Assembly: GCF_001310975.1 (NCBI RefSeq)
Contig: NZ_BAZY01000011.1
Location: 1-60,195, forward strand
DNA: 60,195 bases
Direction of reading: 5' to 3'
From: Thermoanaerobacter thermocopriae JCM 7501
Lineage (GTDB): Bacteria; Bacillota; Thermoanaerobacteria; Thermoanaerobacterales; Thermoanaerobacteraceae
Made by a program: the position numbers and the translations under genes. Under the pieces are notes generated by a model. The model did not search any database, was not told where the DNA came from, and saw nothing but the letters and a program-made list of their open reading frames with translations. Below, one piece after another: positions 9,311 through 18,848 of this stretch (its first letter is position 1; each line of letters begins with the position of its first letter).

Positions 9311-10417
9311 ATGAGAAAAAAGTATCCTGTGGATTATGGCATTTTACTTACAGTTTTAATACTAGTCTCCATTGGTGTAGATATGGTCTTTAGTGCTAGT
9401 TCTGCCAGTGCTGAATACATGTACAACGACCCTTATTATTTTTTGAAAAGGCAATTGTTGTGGGTAATATTAGGTTTTTTTGCTATGGTGTTTATGATGA
9501 ATTTTGATTACATTATTTTAAAAAAGTTGGCTGGTCCATTGCTTATTTTTTCCATTGGACTGCTTGTTGCAGTCTTAATTCCTGGAATAGGAGTTGAAAG
9601 ATATAATGCTACTAGATGGATAGGAGTTGGAAGCTTTACAATACAGCCTTCTGAAGTGGCAAAATATGCGCTTATTATATACTTTGCAAAATATTTTGAC
9701 AAACATCCTGATTATGCAAAAAGTTTCAAAAAAGGAGTTATGCCTGTTTTGGGATTGGCAGGATTGTTTTTTGGTCTTATAATGTTACAGCCTAATTTTA
9801 GTACAGCTGGTATTATATTTATTATTGCTGTAATAATTCTCTTTGTAGCAGGCGCAAAATTATCTTTTATGGGAGCTTTATTTGGAGCAGGAATGGGGGC
9901 AGCTGTTGTCGTTTTTTCATCGTTTAAATATATAAGGGAAAGAGTGCTTACTTTTTTAAATCCGTGGCAGGACATACAAAAATCCGGATATCAAATTGTG
10001 CAATCCCTTTATGCCTTAGGCTCTGGAGGATTATTCGGAGTTGGACTTGGTGGAAGCAGACAAAAGCTTATGTATCTGCCTATGCCTCACAATGATTTTA
10101 TATTTGCCATAATTGGAGAAGAATTAGGACTTGTTGGTACAGTTACTATACTTTTGATGTTTTTATACCTTATTTTGCGAGGCTTGAGAGTTGCGGCAAA
10201 AGCTCCCGATATGTTTGGATGTCTTTTAGCTACAGGAATTACAGCACTTATAGGAATACAGACACTTATAAATGTGGCGGTTGTAACTTCTTCTATGCCA
10301 CCTACGGGAGTTTCTCTTCCTTTTATAAGTTATGGAGGTACTTCTACAGTTATTATGATGGCAGGAGTAGGAATATTATTAAATATTTCAAGATACGCAA
10401 ATTTAGATAGGAGTTGA
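9311..10417 (+). CDS. spoVE: SEDS peptidoglycan polymerase FtsW/SpoVE
   Basis: This 368-residue protein of the SEDS family (shape, elongation, division, sporulation) has about ten membrane segments. SEDS proteins are lipid II glycosyltransferases that work with a class B PBP. Family marks are TRWIGVGSFTIQPSEVAKYAL with the long extracellular loop, the NPWQDIQKSGYQIVQSL stretch, and LPFISYGGTS near the C-terminus. In the dcw cluster of endospore formers this position is held by SpoVE, with FtsW the alternative. Its natural partner is the PBP at 1987-4060. Confidence 0.9.
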   Translation: MRKKYPVDYGILLTVLILVSIGVDMVFSASSASAEYMYNDPYYFLKRQLLWVILGFFAMVFMMNFDYIILKKLAGPLLIFSIGLLVAVLIPGIGVERYNATRWIGVGSFTIQPSEVAKYALIIYFAKYFDKHPDYAKSFKKGVMPVLGLAGLFFGLIMLQPNFSTAGIIFIIAVIILFVAGAKLSFMGALFGAGMGAAVVVFSSFKYIRERVLTFLNPWQDIQKSGYQIVQSLYALGSGGLFGVGLGGSRQKLMYLPMPHNDFIFAIIGEELGLVGTVTILLMFLYLILRGLRVAAKAPDMFGCLLATGITALIGIQTLINVAVVTSSMPPTGVSLPFISYGGTSTVIMMAGVGILLNISRYANLDRS

Positions 10418-10424
10418 TGGACAA

Positions 10425-11519
10425 TTGAAATATTTGTTTGCTGGTGGAGGTACAGGTGGACATATTTATCCTCCCATAGCCATTGCTAAGGAAATATTAA
10501 ATAATGAAAAAGATGCTCAAATTTTATTTGTAGGCACAAAAAAAGGTTTGGAGAATGAGTTAGTACCAAGAGAAGGCTTTGAATTAAAGACAATTACTGT
10601 GCAGGGATTTAAAAGGAAATTATCGTTGGATACGTTAAAAACTATTTATAAAGCAGTGGTAGGACTTAAAGAAGCAAACAATATTTTAAAAAAATTTAAA
10701 CCGGATGTGGTAATTGGAACAGGGGGATATGTTTGCGGCCCCGTTTTAATGGTGGCGGCTTTAAAAGGGATACCTACTTTGATTCATGAACAAAATGCTT
10801 TTCCAGGTCTTACAAATAGAGTACTATCGCGGTTTGTCAAAGTAGTAGCGGTAAGCTTTGAAGAATCGGTTGAATATTTTAAGAATAAAGATAAAGTTGT
10901 AGTAACAGGAAATCCAATTAGAAAAGAATTATTAGAGGCTAATAGAGAAGAAGGATTAAAAAATTTAGGTTTTTCTCTTGATAAACCCTTAATAGTATCA
11001 GTTGGAGGAAGCAGAGGAGCAGAAAAAATTAATTTTACAATGGTAGAATTATTAAAATTAAAAGATAAAAACCTACAAGTTTTGATAATTACAGGGACTA
11101 ATCAATATGAAAAAGTGTTAGAAAAGGTTAAAACTGAAAATATATATATAGATAAAACAGTTAAAATAATTCCTTATTGTCATAATATGCAGGATGTATA
11201 TGCTGCCACAGATATAATAATCTGTAGGGCTGGGGCTATTACTTTGGCAGAAATTACTGCAAAAGGGGTTGCTTCAATCTTGATTCCTTCTCCCTATGTT
11301 GCTAATAATCACCAGGAGTATAATGCTCGAGTGTTAGAAAAATCTGGAGCTTCTTATGTTATTTTAGAGAAGGATTTGACAGCAGAAAAATTATATAAAA
11401 AACTTAAATATCTTTTGGATAATCCTCATCTACTTTCAAAAATGAGAGAGAATGCTAAGAAAATTTCTAAAATTGAAGCTGCTGAGAAGATATACAAGCT
11501 TATAAAAAGCATAACTTAA
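10425..11519 (+). CDS. murG: UDP-N-acetylglucosamine--N-acetylmuramyl-(pentapeptide) pyrophosphoryl-undecaprenol GlcNAc transferase
   Basis: MurG adds GlcNAc to lipid I to form lipid II at the inner face of the membrane. The 364-residue GT28 protein starts FAGGGTGGHIYPPIAIA, the glycine-rich acceptor loop. It continues with GTGGYVCGPV, HEQNAFPGLTNR and the donor-site block IICRAGAITLAEI with PSPYVANNHQEYNA. Start is TTG at 10425, 7 bp after the spoVE stop. A 74-bp gap follows before murA. Confidence 0.97.
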   Translation: MKYLFAGGGTGGHIYPPIAIAKEILNNEKDAQILFVGTKKGLENELVPREGFELKTITVQGFKRKLSLDTLKTIYKAVVGLKEANNILKKFKPDVVIGTGGYVCGPVLMVAALKGIPTLIHEQNAFPGLTNRVLSRFVKVVAVSFEESVEYFKNKDKVVVTGNPIRKELLEANREEGLKNLGFSLDKPLIVSVGGSRGAEKINFTMVELLKLKDKNLQVLIITGTNQYEKVLEKVKTENIYIDKTVKIIPYCHNMQDVYAATDIIICRAGAITLAEITAKGVASILIPSPYVANNHQEYNARVLEKSGASYVILEKDLTAEKLYKKLKYLLDNPHLLSKMRENAKKISKIEAAEKIYKLIKSIT

Positions 11520-11593
11520 TACTTTATGTAACACCCCATCTTATTTATGCATAGTATATGGTGTAAGCTGTTATTAAATTTAGGGGTGATAAG

Positions 11594-12847
11594 ATGGGGA
11601 AATTTAAAATCAATGGAGGGAACAGGCTGTATGGTGAATTAAAAGTAAATGGCGCTAAAAATTCTGTTTTACCCATTCTTGCAGCATCAATTTTAAATGA
11701 AGGGATTTCTGTAGTACATGGTTGTCCTAAATTAAAAGATGTTTATTCAATGATAGAAATTTTAGAACATTTAGGGGCTAATGTAACTTTTAAGGGGAGA
11801 GACATTATTGTAGATGCAAGAAATGTAAAAGATAGTGAAATACCTGATAATTTAATGAGAACTATGAGGTCATCTATATTTTTAATGGGTGCTCTTATAT
11901 CAAGAAATAAAAAAGCTTTAATGAGTTTCCCTGGAGGTTGTGATATAGGACACAGACCTATAGATCTACACCTTAAAGGCTTGAGAAGATTAGGAATTAA
12001 AATTGAAGAGTCTTATGGATATATTAAATGCGAAGGTTGGAAGATGAGAGGAAATGAAATTCACTTGGATTTTCCCAGTGTAGGAGCAACAGAAAATATA
12101 ATGTTGGCTGCGGTTAAGGCGGAAGGAGTCACTATCATTAGAAATGCGGCAAAAGAGCCTGAAATAGAAGACTTGCAGAACTTTTTAAACTCTATGGGGG
12201 CTAAAATATCAGGAGCTGGTACTAACACGATTATCATAGAAGGAGTAAAAAGATTGCATGATACGGAATATGCTATAATTCCAGATAGAATTGTTGCAGG
12301 TACTTATCTTTGCGCTACGGTGATAACAAAAGGAGAATTAACAGTAGTAAATGCTTTAAAAGAACACTTAGAGCCATTGTTATCAAAATTGAGAGAGACG
12401 GGGTGTAGTATACAAACGGGGAATGATTATATAAAAATTAGATGCGATAAACGTCCCAAATCAGTAGATATGATCATTACCTTGCCATACCCTGGCTTTC
12501 CCACAGATTTACAGCCCCAAATGGTTTCTGTTTTGTCTGTAGCAGATGGGACAACAATTGTCACAGAGACAATATTTGATAATAGGTTTAAATACACAGA
12601 AGAACTTATACGAATGGGAGCAGACATAAAAGTAGAAGGAAGAGTAGCAGTAATACGCGGTGTTGAGAAGTTAATGGGGGCAAAAGTAGTAGCAAGAGAT
12701 TTAAGAGGAGGAGCTGCTTTGATTATTGCAGGCTTGGGGGCGGAAGGTACTACAATAGTAGAAGAAGCAGAACATATTGATAGAGGATATGAATCCATCG
12801 AAAAGGCTTTAAAAAGCGTGGGAGGGGATATTGTAAGAATAATGTAA
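11594..12847 (+). CDS. murA: UDP-N-acetylglucosamine 1-carboxyvinyltransferase
   Basis: MurA transfers enolpyruvate from PEP to UDP-GlcNAc, the committed cytosolic step of peptidoglycan synthesis. The 417-residue EPSP-synthase-fold protein has NGAKNSVLPILAA near residue 20 and the catalytic loop FPGGCDIGHRP with Cys116, the fosfomycin target. DRIVAGTY and LRGGAALIIAGL follow further on. It is preceded by GGGGTGAT. Its stop codon lies inside a perfect 12-bp stem (12842-12870). Confidence 0.97.
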   Translation: MGKFKINGGNRLYGELKVNGAKNSVLPILAASILNEGISVVHGCPKLKDVYSMIEILEHLGANVTFKGRDIIVDARNVKDSEIPDNLMRTMRSSIFLMGALISRNKKALMSFPGGCDIGHRPIDLHLKGLRRLGIKIEESYGYIKCEGWKMRGNEIHLDFPSVGATENIMLAAVKAEGVTIIRNAAKEPEIEDLQNFLNSMGAKISGAGTNTIIIEGVKRLHDTEYAIIPDRIVAGTYLCATVITKGELTVVNALKEHLEPLLSKLRETGCSIQTGNDYIKIRCDKRPKSVDMIITLPYPGFPTDLQPQMVSVLSVADGTTIVTETIFDNRFKYTEELIRMGADIKVEGRVAVIRGVEKLMGAKVVARDLRGGAALIIAGLGAEGTTIVEEAEHIDRGYESIEKALKSVGGDIVRIM

Positions 12848-12870
12848 AACAGCGTCATGCTGTTTTACAT
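12842..12870 (+). terminator. hairpin between murA and ftsQ
   Basis: A perfect 12-bp stem (12842-12853 with 12859-12870) and 5-nt loop span the murA stop codon. No T-run follows, so it may act as an attenuator, a processing site or a weak terminator rather than a full intrinsic terminator. Confidence 0.45.
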
Positions 12871-12904
12871 ATGCAAAACAAAAGTACAAGCAGGGGATGG
12901 TTTA

Positions 12905-13615
12905 ATGGTTAGCATTGGTAATAAACGATTTTTAACATTTATGTTTTTGACGTTGATATTTGTAGTTTTGATTTACCTTATTATGTTTCATTCAAAATAT
13001 TTTGAGATTAAAACCATAAAAGTTATAGGCAATAGAATTTTATCTTATAATGATATTAAAGAGTTAGCTAAGATAGATTATGGGATGAATATTTTTAAAG
13101 TTAATTCTAAGAAAATAGAAAGTAGTTTACTTGCTAACCCCTATATAAAGGAGAGTAAAATAAAAGTTCAATATCCTGATACTGTAGAAATATTTATAAA
13201 AGAAAGGAAAATAGTTGCACAAATTAAATATCAAAAAGATTATTTAATGATAGATAAAGAAGGAATGGTAATAAAAAAGGGGAATTATAATCCTGAAATT
13301 CCTGTTGTAGAAGGAATGAAAGTTGAGAAATATCAAATTGGTAAAAAGTTGAATGATATTTTTGAAAAAAGCTATTTGGGAACACTTTTGGGACTCATAG
13401 AAGGTTCGAAATCTTATTCTGCTATAAAATATATGAATGAAAAACAAATTATATTAGTTACAAAAAATGGCATGGAGATATTTTTTGACAATCCTTCGGA
13501 TGTTAATTATTCTTTCAAATTTGCCGAATTAATATTAGAAGATTTAGCTAAAAAAGGGCATCATAAAGGCACAATTAAATTTATTGGAGACGGCAATCCG
13601 GTTTTTATACCATAG
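12905..13615 (+). CDS. ftsQ: cell division protein FtsQ/DivIB
   Basis: This 236-residue bitopic protein has a short basic N-terminus, one membrane segment (FLTFMFLTLIFVVLIYLI) and an extracellular POTRA domain (FEIKTIKVIGNRILSYNDI) followed by the FtsQ/DivIB beta domain. It belongs to the FtsQ-FtsL-DivIC divisome complex. ATG at 12905 is chosen because a GGGG-rich Shine-Dalgarno lies about 8 bp upstream. An in-frame ATG at 12857 lies inside the murA hairpin and is unlikely. Confidence 0.85.
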   Translation: MVSIGNKRFLTFMFLTLIFVVLIYLIMFHSKYFEIKTIKVIGNRILSYNDIKELAKIDYGMNIFKVNSKKIESSLLANPYIKESKIKVQYPDTVEIFIKERKIVAQIKYQKDYLMIDKEGMVIKKGNYNPEIPVVEGMKVEKYQIGKKLNDIFEKSYLGTLLGLIEGSKSYSAIKYMNEKQIILVTKNGMEIFFDNPSDVNYSFKFAELILEDLAKKGHHKGTIKFIGDGNPVFIP

Positions 13616-13630
13616 AGGATGGGGGTACTT

Positions 13631-14352
13631 ATGAAAAAAAGTGTATATATTTCTGTAGTTTTAGTTTCAATAGTATTAGGAATAATGCTTTCTACTCAAT
13701 TTAAAATAGTAAAAAAAAGCGGTATAGTTACGGTACAGAGGGCTGAAGAATTGGCAGCTCAATTAAAAGAACTGCAGTCAGAAAAAAATGCTCTGTTAAA
13801 GCAAATTACTGATTTAGAAGAAAAAATAAATGCTTATGAAGACTCTGCTTCAAAAAATAGTGTGATTACCCAAACTTTGAAAAATGAAGTAGAAAAATAT
13901 AAAGAATTAGCAGGATTGACTGACCTTCAAGGTCCGGGATTAATTGTAACCATAAGCGATAGCAAACAAGCTGTTCCTCCAGGGCAAGACCCTAATTTAT
14001 TTTTGGTTCACGATGAGGATTTATTGCGAGTTGTAAATGAGTTAAGGGCAGCAGGAGCGGAGGCTATTTCCTTAAATGATCAACGATTAATTGCGACTTC
14101 AGAAATTAGGTGTGTTGGCCCTACAGTAAATGTAAATTCGGTGCGTTTTTCTGCGCCGTATGTTATAAAAGCTATTGGCGACCCTGATACGTTAGAGGCT
14201 GCTCTTAAACTAAAAGGTGGAGTGTAGATACTTTATCTACTTGGGGAATAGAGGTAGATATCAAAAAGTCGGACAACATAGTGGTTAAAAAATATGATGG
14301 TGTAATAAAGTTTAAATATGCAAAACCTTTAATTGAAGGAGAGAAAAAGTAA
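13631..14352 (+). CDS. DUF881 family membrane-anchored coiled-coil protein (frameshift near 14224)
   Basis: This DUF881 protein has an N-terminal membrane anchor, a coiled coil (AEELAAQLKELQSEKNALLKQ region) and the conserved GLIVTISDSK and LRAAGAEAISLNDQR blocks. The frame stops at 14225, but adding one G (GGAGTG to GGAGTGG) restores a tail that ends at 14352, giving 240 residues. Its stop overlaps the next ATG by one base (TAATG). DUF881 genes sit between ftsQ and sbp/ftsA in many clostridia. The function is unknown; a role at the division site is only inferred from context. Confidence 0.8.
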
Positions 14353-14696
14353 TGGCTTATATCATAATAATTAGTTTATTAATAGGAATAGTAATAGGTT
14401 TTATTTTGCCAATTAATATACCCAGCACTTATGTTTCTTATTTATCTGTTGCCCTTCTTGCAGCACTGGACTCAGTTTTTGGTGGTATTAGAGCAAGTAT
14501 TGAAGAGAAGTTTGACAATCTTATTTTTATAACTGGCTTTTTTGGCAATGCGATATTGGCAGGAAGCCTTGCTTATATGGGAGATGTGTTAGGAGTTCCC
14601 ATTTATCTTGCGGCGATTTTTGTATTTGGAAGCAGGCTATTTGTCAATTTTGCATATATAAGGAGATATCTGATAGACAAGATGCGGAGAAGATAG
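14352..14696 (+). CDS. sbp: small basic family membrane protein (DUF1290)
   Basis: This 114-residue protein has three to four hydrophobic segments and a basic tail (YIRRYLIDKMRRR). The stretch YLSVALLAALDSVFGGIRA is the signature of the Sbp/DUF1290 family found between DUF881 genes and ftsA/ftsZ in Firmicutes and Actinobacteria. Start overlaps the DUF881 stop, so translation is coupled. No biochemical role is established. Confidence 0.85.
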   Translation: MAYIIIISLLIGIVIGFILPINIPSTYVSYLSVALLAALDSVFGGIRASIEEKFDNLIFITGFFGNAILAGSLAYMGDVLGVPIYLAAIFVFGSRLFVNFAYIRRYLIDKMRRR

Positions 14697-14721
14697 CAGT
14701 CTCCTGAAGGAGGATTTGGTA

Positions 14722-15946
14722 ATGGGTGATTTAATAGTTGGGTTAGACATTGGCACATCTAAAGTATGTACAATTATTGGAGAAGGGGATAAAAACGGAG
14801 AACTGCATATTGTTGGGATTGGCTATTATCCTTGCAGTGGAGTAAAAAAAGGCGTTATTGTAGATATAGATGAGACTGCCTATTCTATAAAAAAATCTGT
14901 AGAGCAAGCGGAAAGAATGGCCAATCAAAAAATATCCTCTGTCTATTTGAAAATATATGGGGGATTGACGACAATATATAAAAACAATGGAGTTGTAGCA
15001 GTATCCCGAGAAGATAGAGAAATAACAAGACAAGACGTGGATAGAGTTTTACAAGCTTCTAAAATTATTGCAATTCCTTCTGATAAAGAAATTATTGATG
15101 TTATACCATTAGAATATATTGTAGATGGGTATGGGGAAATAAAGGATCCTGTCGGAATGGCAGGCATAAGGTTAGAGGTAAATGCCGCTATAGTAACAGG
15201 TAGCGTTACTGCCATTCAAAACATGGAAAAATGTGTTAAAAAAGCAGGATTAGAGGTAGAGGGAATAATTGTGGGCCTTTAGCTACGGGAGAAGCAGTGC
15301 TTTTAAAAGATGAAAAAGAGTTGGGAGTTGCATTAATTGATGTGGGTGCAGGAGTGACAGATATTTCTGTTTTTAAAGATGGCAACATTATTTATTCTTC
15401 TATGATAGCAGTTGGAGGATGGCATATCACAAACGATTTGTCTGTAGGGTTAAAGATTTCTTTTGAGGAAGCCGAAAATATTAAGAAGAAATATGGAACT
15501 TTAGAAAAATTACCTCTTGAAAAATTAGAACCAATTAAAATTGCAAGTCTAGCAGGTAAAAACAAATCAACTACAGATGTAAATGAAATATCTGATATAA
15601 TAGAAGCAAGGGTTTCTGAACTTTTAATGCTTGTATACGAGAGATTAGAAGAAGCGAAGGTTTTAGAAGATATTGTTACAAATGTTGTCATAACAGGTGG
15701 AGGTATTTCTTTCTTAAAAGGTAACATAGAGTTGGCGCAAAAAATTTTTAACAGAAACATTCGCATTGGTTCACCGCAAAATATTGGAGTAGCAACTCCT
15801 ATTTACTCGGCAGGAGTAGGAGTGGTAAAATATGTATATAATAATAAAAGGTTTATGCATAGCGTCCAACAGACTGATAAAAAAGAGAAAAAAGCTTTAA
15901 GTTAGTTGACAAGCTTAAAGAAATATTTAGTGATTTTTGGGCATAA
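14722..15946 (+). CDS. ftsA: cell division protein FtsA (frameshifts near 15277 and 15903)
   Basis: FtsA is the actin-fold ATPase that tethers FtsZ to the membrane. Phosphate-1 motif VGLDIGTSKVCTIIG, the 1C domain (PLEYIVDGYGEIKDPVGM) and phosphate-2 VALIDVGAGVTDISVF are clear. One C lost from CCC near 15277 splits the gene. A second lost T near 15903 hides the tail VDKLKEIFSDFWA, an amphipathic helix like the FtsA membrane-targeting sequence. With both restored the protein is 408 residues and ends at 15946, just before the ftsZ Shine-Dalgarno. ATG at 14722 follows a GAAGGAGG box. Confidence 0.92.
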
Positions 15947-15961
15947 AGAGGAGGGTTTTTT

Positions 15962-17034
15962 GTGATAGGTATAGAAACCGATATGGAACAATTTGCTGCT
16001 ATTAAAGTAATAGGAGTTGGTGGTGGAGGCGGAAATGCTGTAAACCGAATGATCGATGCTGGCCTTCGCGGTGTTGAGTTTATTGCAATTAACACAGACA
16101 AGCAAGCTCTTTATTTATCAAAAGCTGAGACAAAAATACAAATTGGTGAAAAATTAACAAAAGGGTTAGGAGCAGGAGCAAACCCGGAAATTGGGAAAAA
16201 AGCCGCTGAAGAATCTAGAGAAGAAATAGAGAGAATTATAAAAGGCGCTGATATGATATTTATCACTTCTGGCATGGGAGGAGGTACAGGTACAGGAGCC
16301 GCTCCGGTTGTGGCGGAAATTGCAAAAGAGCTAGGAATTTTGACGGTTGGTGTTGTCACAAAGCCCTTTACCTTTGAAGGAAGAAAAAGGATGGCTCATG
16401 CAGAAATGGGAATTGAAGAACTTAAAAAACATGTAGATGCTCTTATTACTATTCCTAATGATAGGTTATTGCAAGTGGTAGAGAAAAAGACTTCAATGAT
16501 TGATGCTTTTAAATTAGCGGATGACGTTTTAAGACAAGGGGTTCAAGCATATCCGACCTTATCGCAGTCCCTGGACTTGTCAATGTCGACTTTGCCGATG
16601 TTAAAACTATTATGACAAATACAGGTCTTGCACATATGGGAATAGGCATAGCTTCTGGGGAGAATAAGGCTACTGAGGCAGCGAAACAGGCAATTCATAG
16701 TCCCCTATTGGAGACTTCAATTGAAGGCTCAAGAGGAATTCTTTTAAATATTGCAGGAGGGCCTAATTTAACCATATTTGAAGTCAATGAGGCGGCTAAT
16801 TTTATCTATGAGGCTGCTGACCCTGATGCAAATATTATATTTGGTGCAGTAATAGACGAATCATTAGAGGACCAAATAAGGATTACTGTTATAGCTACAG
16901 GATTTGAAGGAAATGAAAAATCTAAGGATACAGCAAAGAAAAAAGACACTAGGGAGCCTGAGGTAAAATTAGAAAATATTATAGAAAGTGATGATTTGGA
17001 TATACCTACTTTTTTAAGAAGAGGAAGACGATAA
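15962..17034 (+). CDS. ftsZ: cell division protein FtsZ (frameshift near 16547)
   Basis: FtsZ is the tubulin-like GTPase that forms the Z ring. The glycine-rich [15 protein letters not shown] segment, NTDKQAL, and the GTP signature [12 protein letters not shown] are present, and [13 protein letters not shown] forms the C-terminal FtsA-binding peptide. One G is missing in CAAG(G)C near 16547; restoring it gives [11 protein letters not shown] and a 357-residue protein. GTG at 15962 follows GAGGAGG. The gene ends the dcw transcript, with a terminator immediately after it. Confidence 0.95.
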
Positions 17035-17035
17035 A

Positions 17036-17066
17036 TCTGCAAAGGTTTCTTTGCAGAATTTTTTTT
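17036..17066 (+). terminator. intrinsic terminator after ftsZ
   Basis: An 8-bp stem (17037-17044 with 17049-17056), four-base loop and an eight-T run make a textbook intrinsic terminator two bases after the ftsZ stop. Confidence 0.9.
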
Positions 17067-17109
17067 ATACAAAAATTCTACAAAAACAGCCTAATTTTTA
17101 TTCCAAATA

Positions 17110-17141
17110 TTACAATAAATTTGCGATTTTTATTTTATAAT
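17110..17141 (+). promoter_or_regulatory. possible Spo0A-type promoter of spoIIGA-sigE
   Basis: TTACAA (17110-17115) and TATAAT (17136-17141) are separated by an unusually long 20 bp. In Bacillus the spoIIG promoter likewise has an over-long spacer and needs Spo0A. The TTTGCGA stretch inside the spacer resembles a degenerate 0A box. Tentative. Confidence 0.35.
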
Positions 17142-17205
17142 ATGAATAAAATAAGCAAATGGGAATATACATTGTATAAGAATTAAAAGTGTCTCCGGGG
17201 ATGGT

Positions 17206-18039
17206 ATGAATGTATTTAGACGTGATTTTTTTGAAAATTTGATTGTTAACTATTTTATTTTATCTCTTACACAAAAATTTTCTAAAAAAGATAGCAAACC
17301 TATTAAACTTTTTTCCGGTGCATTATTGGGAGCTTGCTATGTCCTAATATTTTTTTTGTTACCCTATAAAATGATTCACGAAGTTTTTACAAAAATTATT
17401 TTATCTCTCTTAATAATATATATGGCATTTACTCCAAAAACATTAAAAGAATTTTTGAGAATTTTATCAGTTTTTTACCTAATTTCTTTTGCAATAGGTG
17501 GGACAATTTTTGCGGTTTTGTATACGACAAAGCTTAATTTACATAGTTTATGGATTGGAATATTAATAGCTATTTTACTTTTATACACCAATTGGGATTA
17601 TATAATAAGAAAATCAAATGAGAAAAAAATGTTATACAGCATAAAAATAGAAATTTTTCAAAAACAAATAGAGATAAAAGGGTTATTAGATACTGGAAAT
17701 AGATTATATGACCCTTTATCTAAATTGCCTGTAATAGTAGTAGAGTTTTCGGCTATGAAAAACATACTTCCAGATAATATGGAAATTTTACTAAATGAAA
17801 GAGACATAGATTTTAACAAAATTTTTGAAGTTTTGAAAGAAGAAAGATGGTTATCGAGGATAAGATTAATACCATTTATGTCAGTAGGGCAGTCTAAAGG
17901 AGTAATGCTAGGATTTAAACCAGATAAATTGGTTGTAAGTGAAAAAGAGATAAGCAATGTAATAGTAGGAATATACAAAAGCAAGATAGATAAATATGGT
18001 AATTATGCGGCGCTGTTAGCACCAGAAATTTTGATATAG
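17206..18039 (+). CDS. spoIIGA: sporulation sigma-E factor processing peptidase SpoIIGA
   Basis: SpoIIGA is the membrane aspartyl protease that removes the pro-sequence of sigma-E in the mother cell after septation. The 277-residue protein has about five N-terminal membrane segments. A cytoplasmic protease domain contains the catalytic DTG in [12 protein letters not shown] (about residue 163). Adjacent sigE, separated by only 14 bp, is its substrate; this pairing is conserved in endospore formers. Confidence 0.93.
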   Translation: MNVFRRDFFENLIVNYFILSLTQKFSKKDSKPIKLFSGALLGACYVLIFFLLPYKMIHEVFTKIILSLLIIYMAFTPKTLKEFLRILSVFYLISFAIGGTIFAVLYTTKLNLHSLWIGILIAILLLYTNWDYIIRKSNEKKMLYSIKIEIFQKQIEIKGLLDTGNRLYDPLSKLPVIVVEFSAMKNILPDNMEILLNERDIDFNKIFEVLKEERWLSRIRLIPFMSVGQSKGVMLGFKPDKLVVSEKEISNVIVGIYKSKIDKYGNYAALLAPEILI

Positions 18040-18053
18040 TGGGGGTGATTAAA

Positions 18054-18779
18054 GTGCGACTAAAAACAAAAGTAAAAATAGAAATGCTGTTGCTGTGGAA
18101 AAAATTCCTTGATTTTTTAGGTTTGTCTGAGGGCGTATTTTATATTGGAGGAAGTGAAGCATTGCCTCCTCCTCTTTCTATGGAAGAAGAAACGTATTTA
18201 GTTTCAAAAATGGAAAAAGGAGATAATGAAGCAAAAACGGTACTTATTGAAAGAAATTTAAGGTTGGTAGTATATATAGCCAAAAAATTTGAAAACACAG
18301 GAGTAGGAATCGAAGATTTAATATCTATTGGCACGATTGGACTTATAAAAGCGATTAATACTTTCAATCCCAAGAAAAAGATAAAATTGGCAACTTATGC
18401 TTCTCGCTGTATTGAGAATGAGATATTAATGTATTTAAGAAGAAATAGCAAGACCAAATTAGAGGTTTCTTTTGAGGAGCCTTTAAATGTAGATTGGGAC
18501 GGAAATGAACTTTTGCTTTCAGATATTTTAGGTACTGATAATGAAACAGTTTATAAATATATCGAAGATGAGGTAGAAAGAGAATTATTGACTTCTGCAT
18601 TAAAGAAATTACCAGATAGAGAAAAAAAGATAATAGGACTTAGATTTGGATTAGATGGTGGAGTAGAAAAGACTCAAAAAGAAGTGGCAGATATGTTGGG
18701 AATTTCACAGTCTTATATTTCACGGTTAGAAAAAAAGATTTTAAAAAGATTAAAAAAAGAAATGAATAGACTAATCTGA
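18054..18779 (+). CDS. sigE: RNA polymerase sporulation sigma factor SigE (pro-form)
   Basis: This 241-residue sigma-70 family factor directs early mother-cell transcription. An amphipathic pro-sequence of about 29 residues ([12 protein letters not shown] onward) precedes [13 protein letters not shown], where SpoIIGA cleaves in Bacillus. Region 2 ([25 protein letters not shown]) and region 4 helix-turn-helix ([20 protein letters not shown]) follow. GTG at 18054 is preferred over the GTG at 18039 because GGGGGTG lies just upstream and the pro-sequence length then fits. Confidence 0.95.
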   Translation: MRLKTKVKIEMLLLWKKFLDFLGLSEGVFYIGGSEALPPPLSMEEETYLVSKMEKGDNEAKTVLIERNLRLVVYIAKKFENTGVGIEDLISIGTIGLIKAINTFNPKKKIKLATYASRCIENEILMYLRRNSKTKLEVSFEEPLNVDWDGNELLLSDILGTDNETVYKYIEDEVERELLTSALKKLPDREKKIIGLRFGLDGGVEKTQKEVADMLGISQSYISRLEKKILKRLKKEMNRLI

Positions 18780-18787
18780 GCTTTTCT

Positions 18788-18816
18788 GTATATTTTTCTA
18801 TCCTGCCGGCAATACT
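18788..18816 (+). promoter_or_regulatory. sigma-F-type promoter of sigG
   Basis: GTATA at 18788-18792, a 15-bp spacer, and GGCAATACT at 18808-18816 match the sigma-F consensus (GYWTA ... GGnnAnAnT) at every defined position. It is the only promoter-like element between sigE and sigG. Known biology agrees, because sigG (spoIIIG) is a sigma-F target in Bacillus. Confidence 0.75.
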
Positions 18817-18848
18817 GTTAATAAGCTAAACATGTGGGGGCAGGATTT

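Noticed and set aside
12857-12904. Longer ftsQ starting at 12857
   Set aside because: That ATG lies inside the murA hairpin loop and has no ribosome-binding site; ATG 12905 has one.
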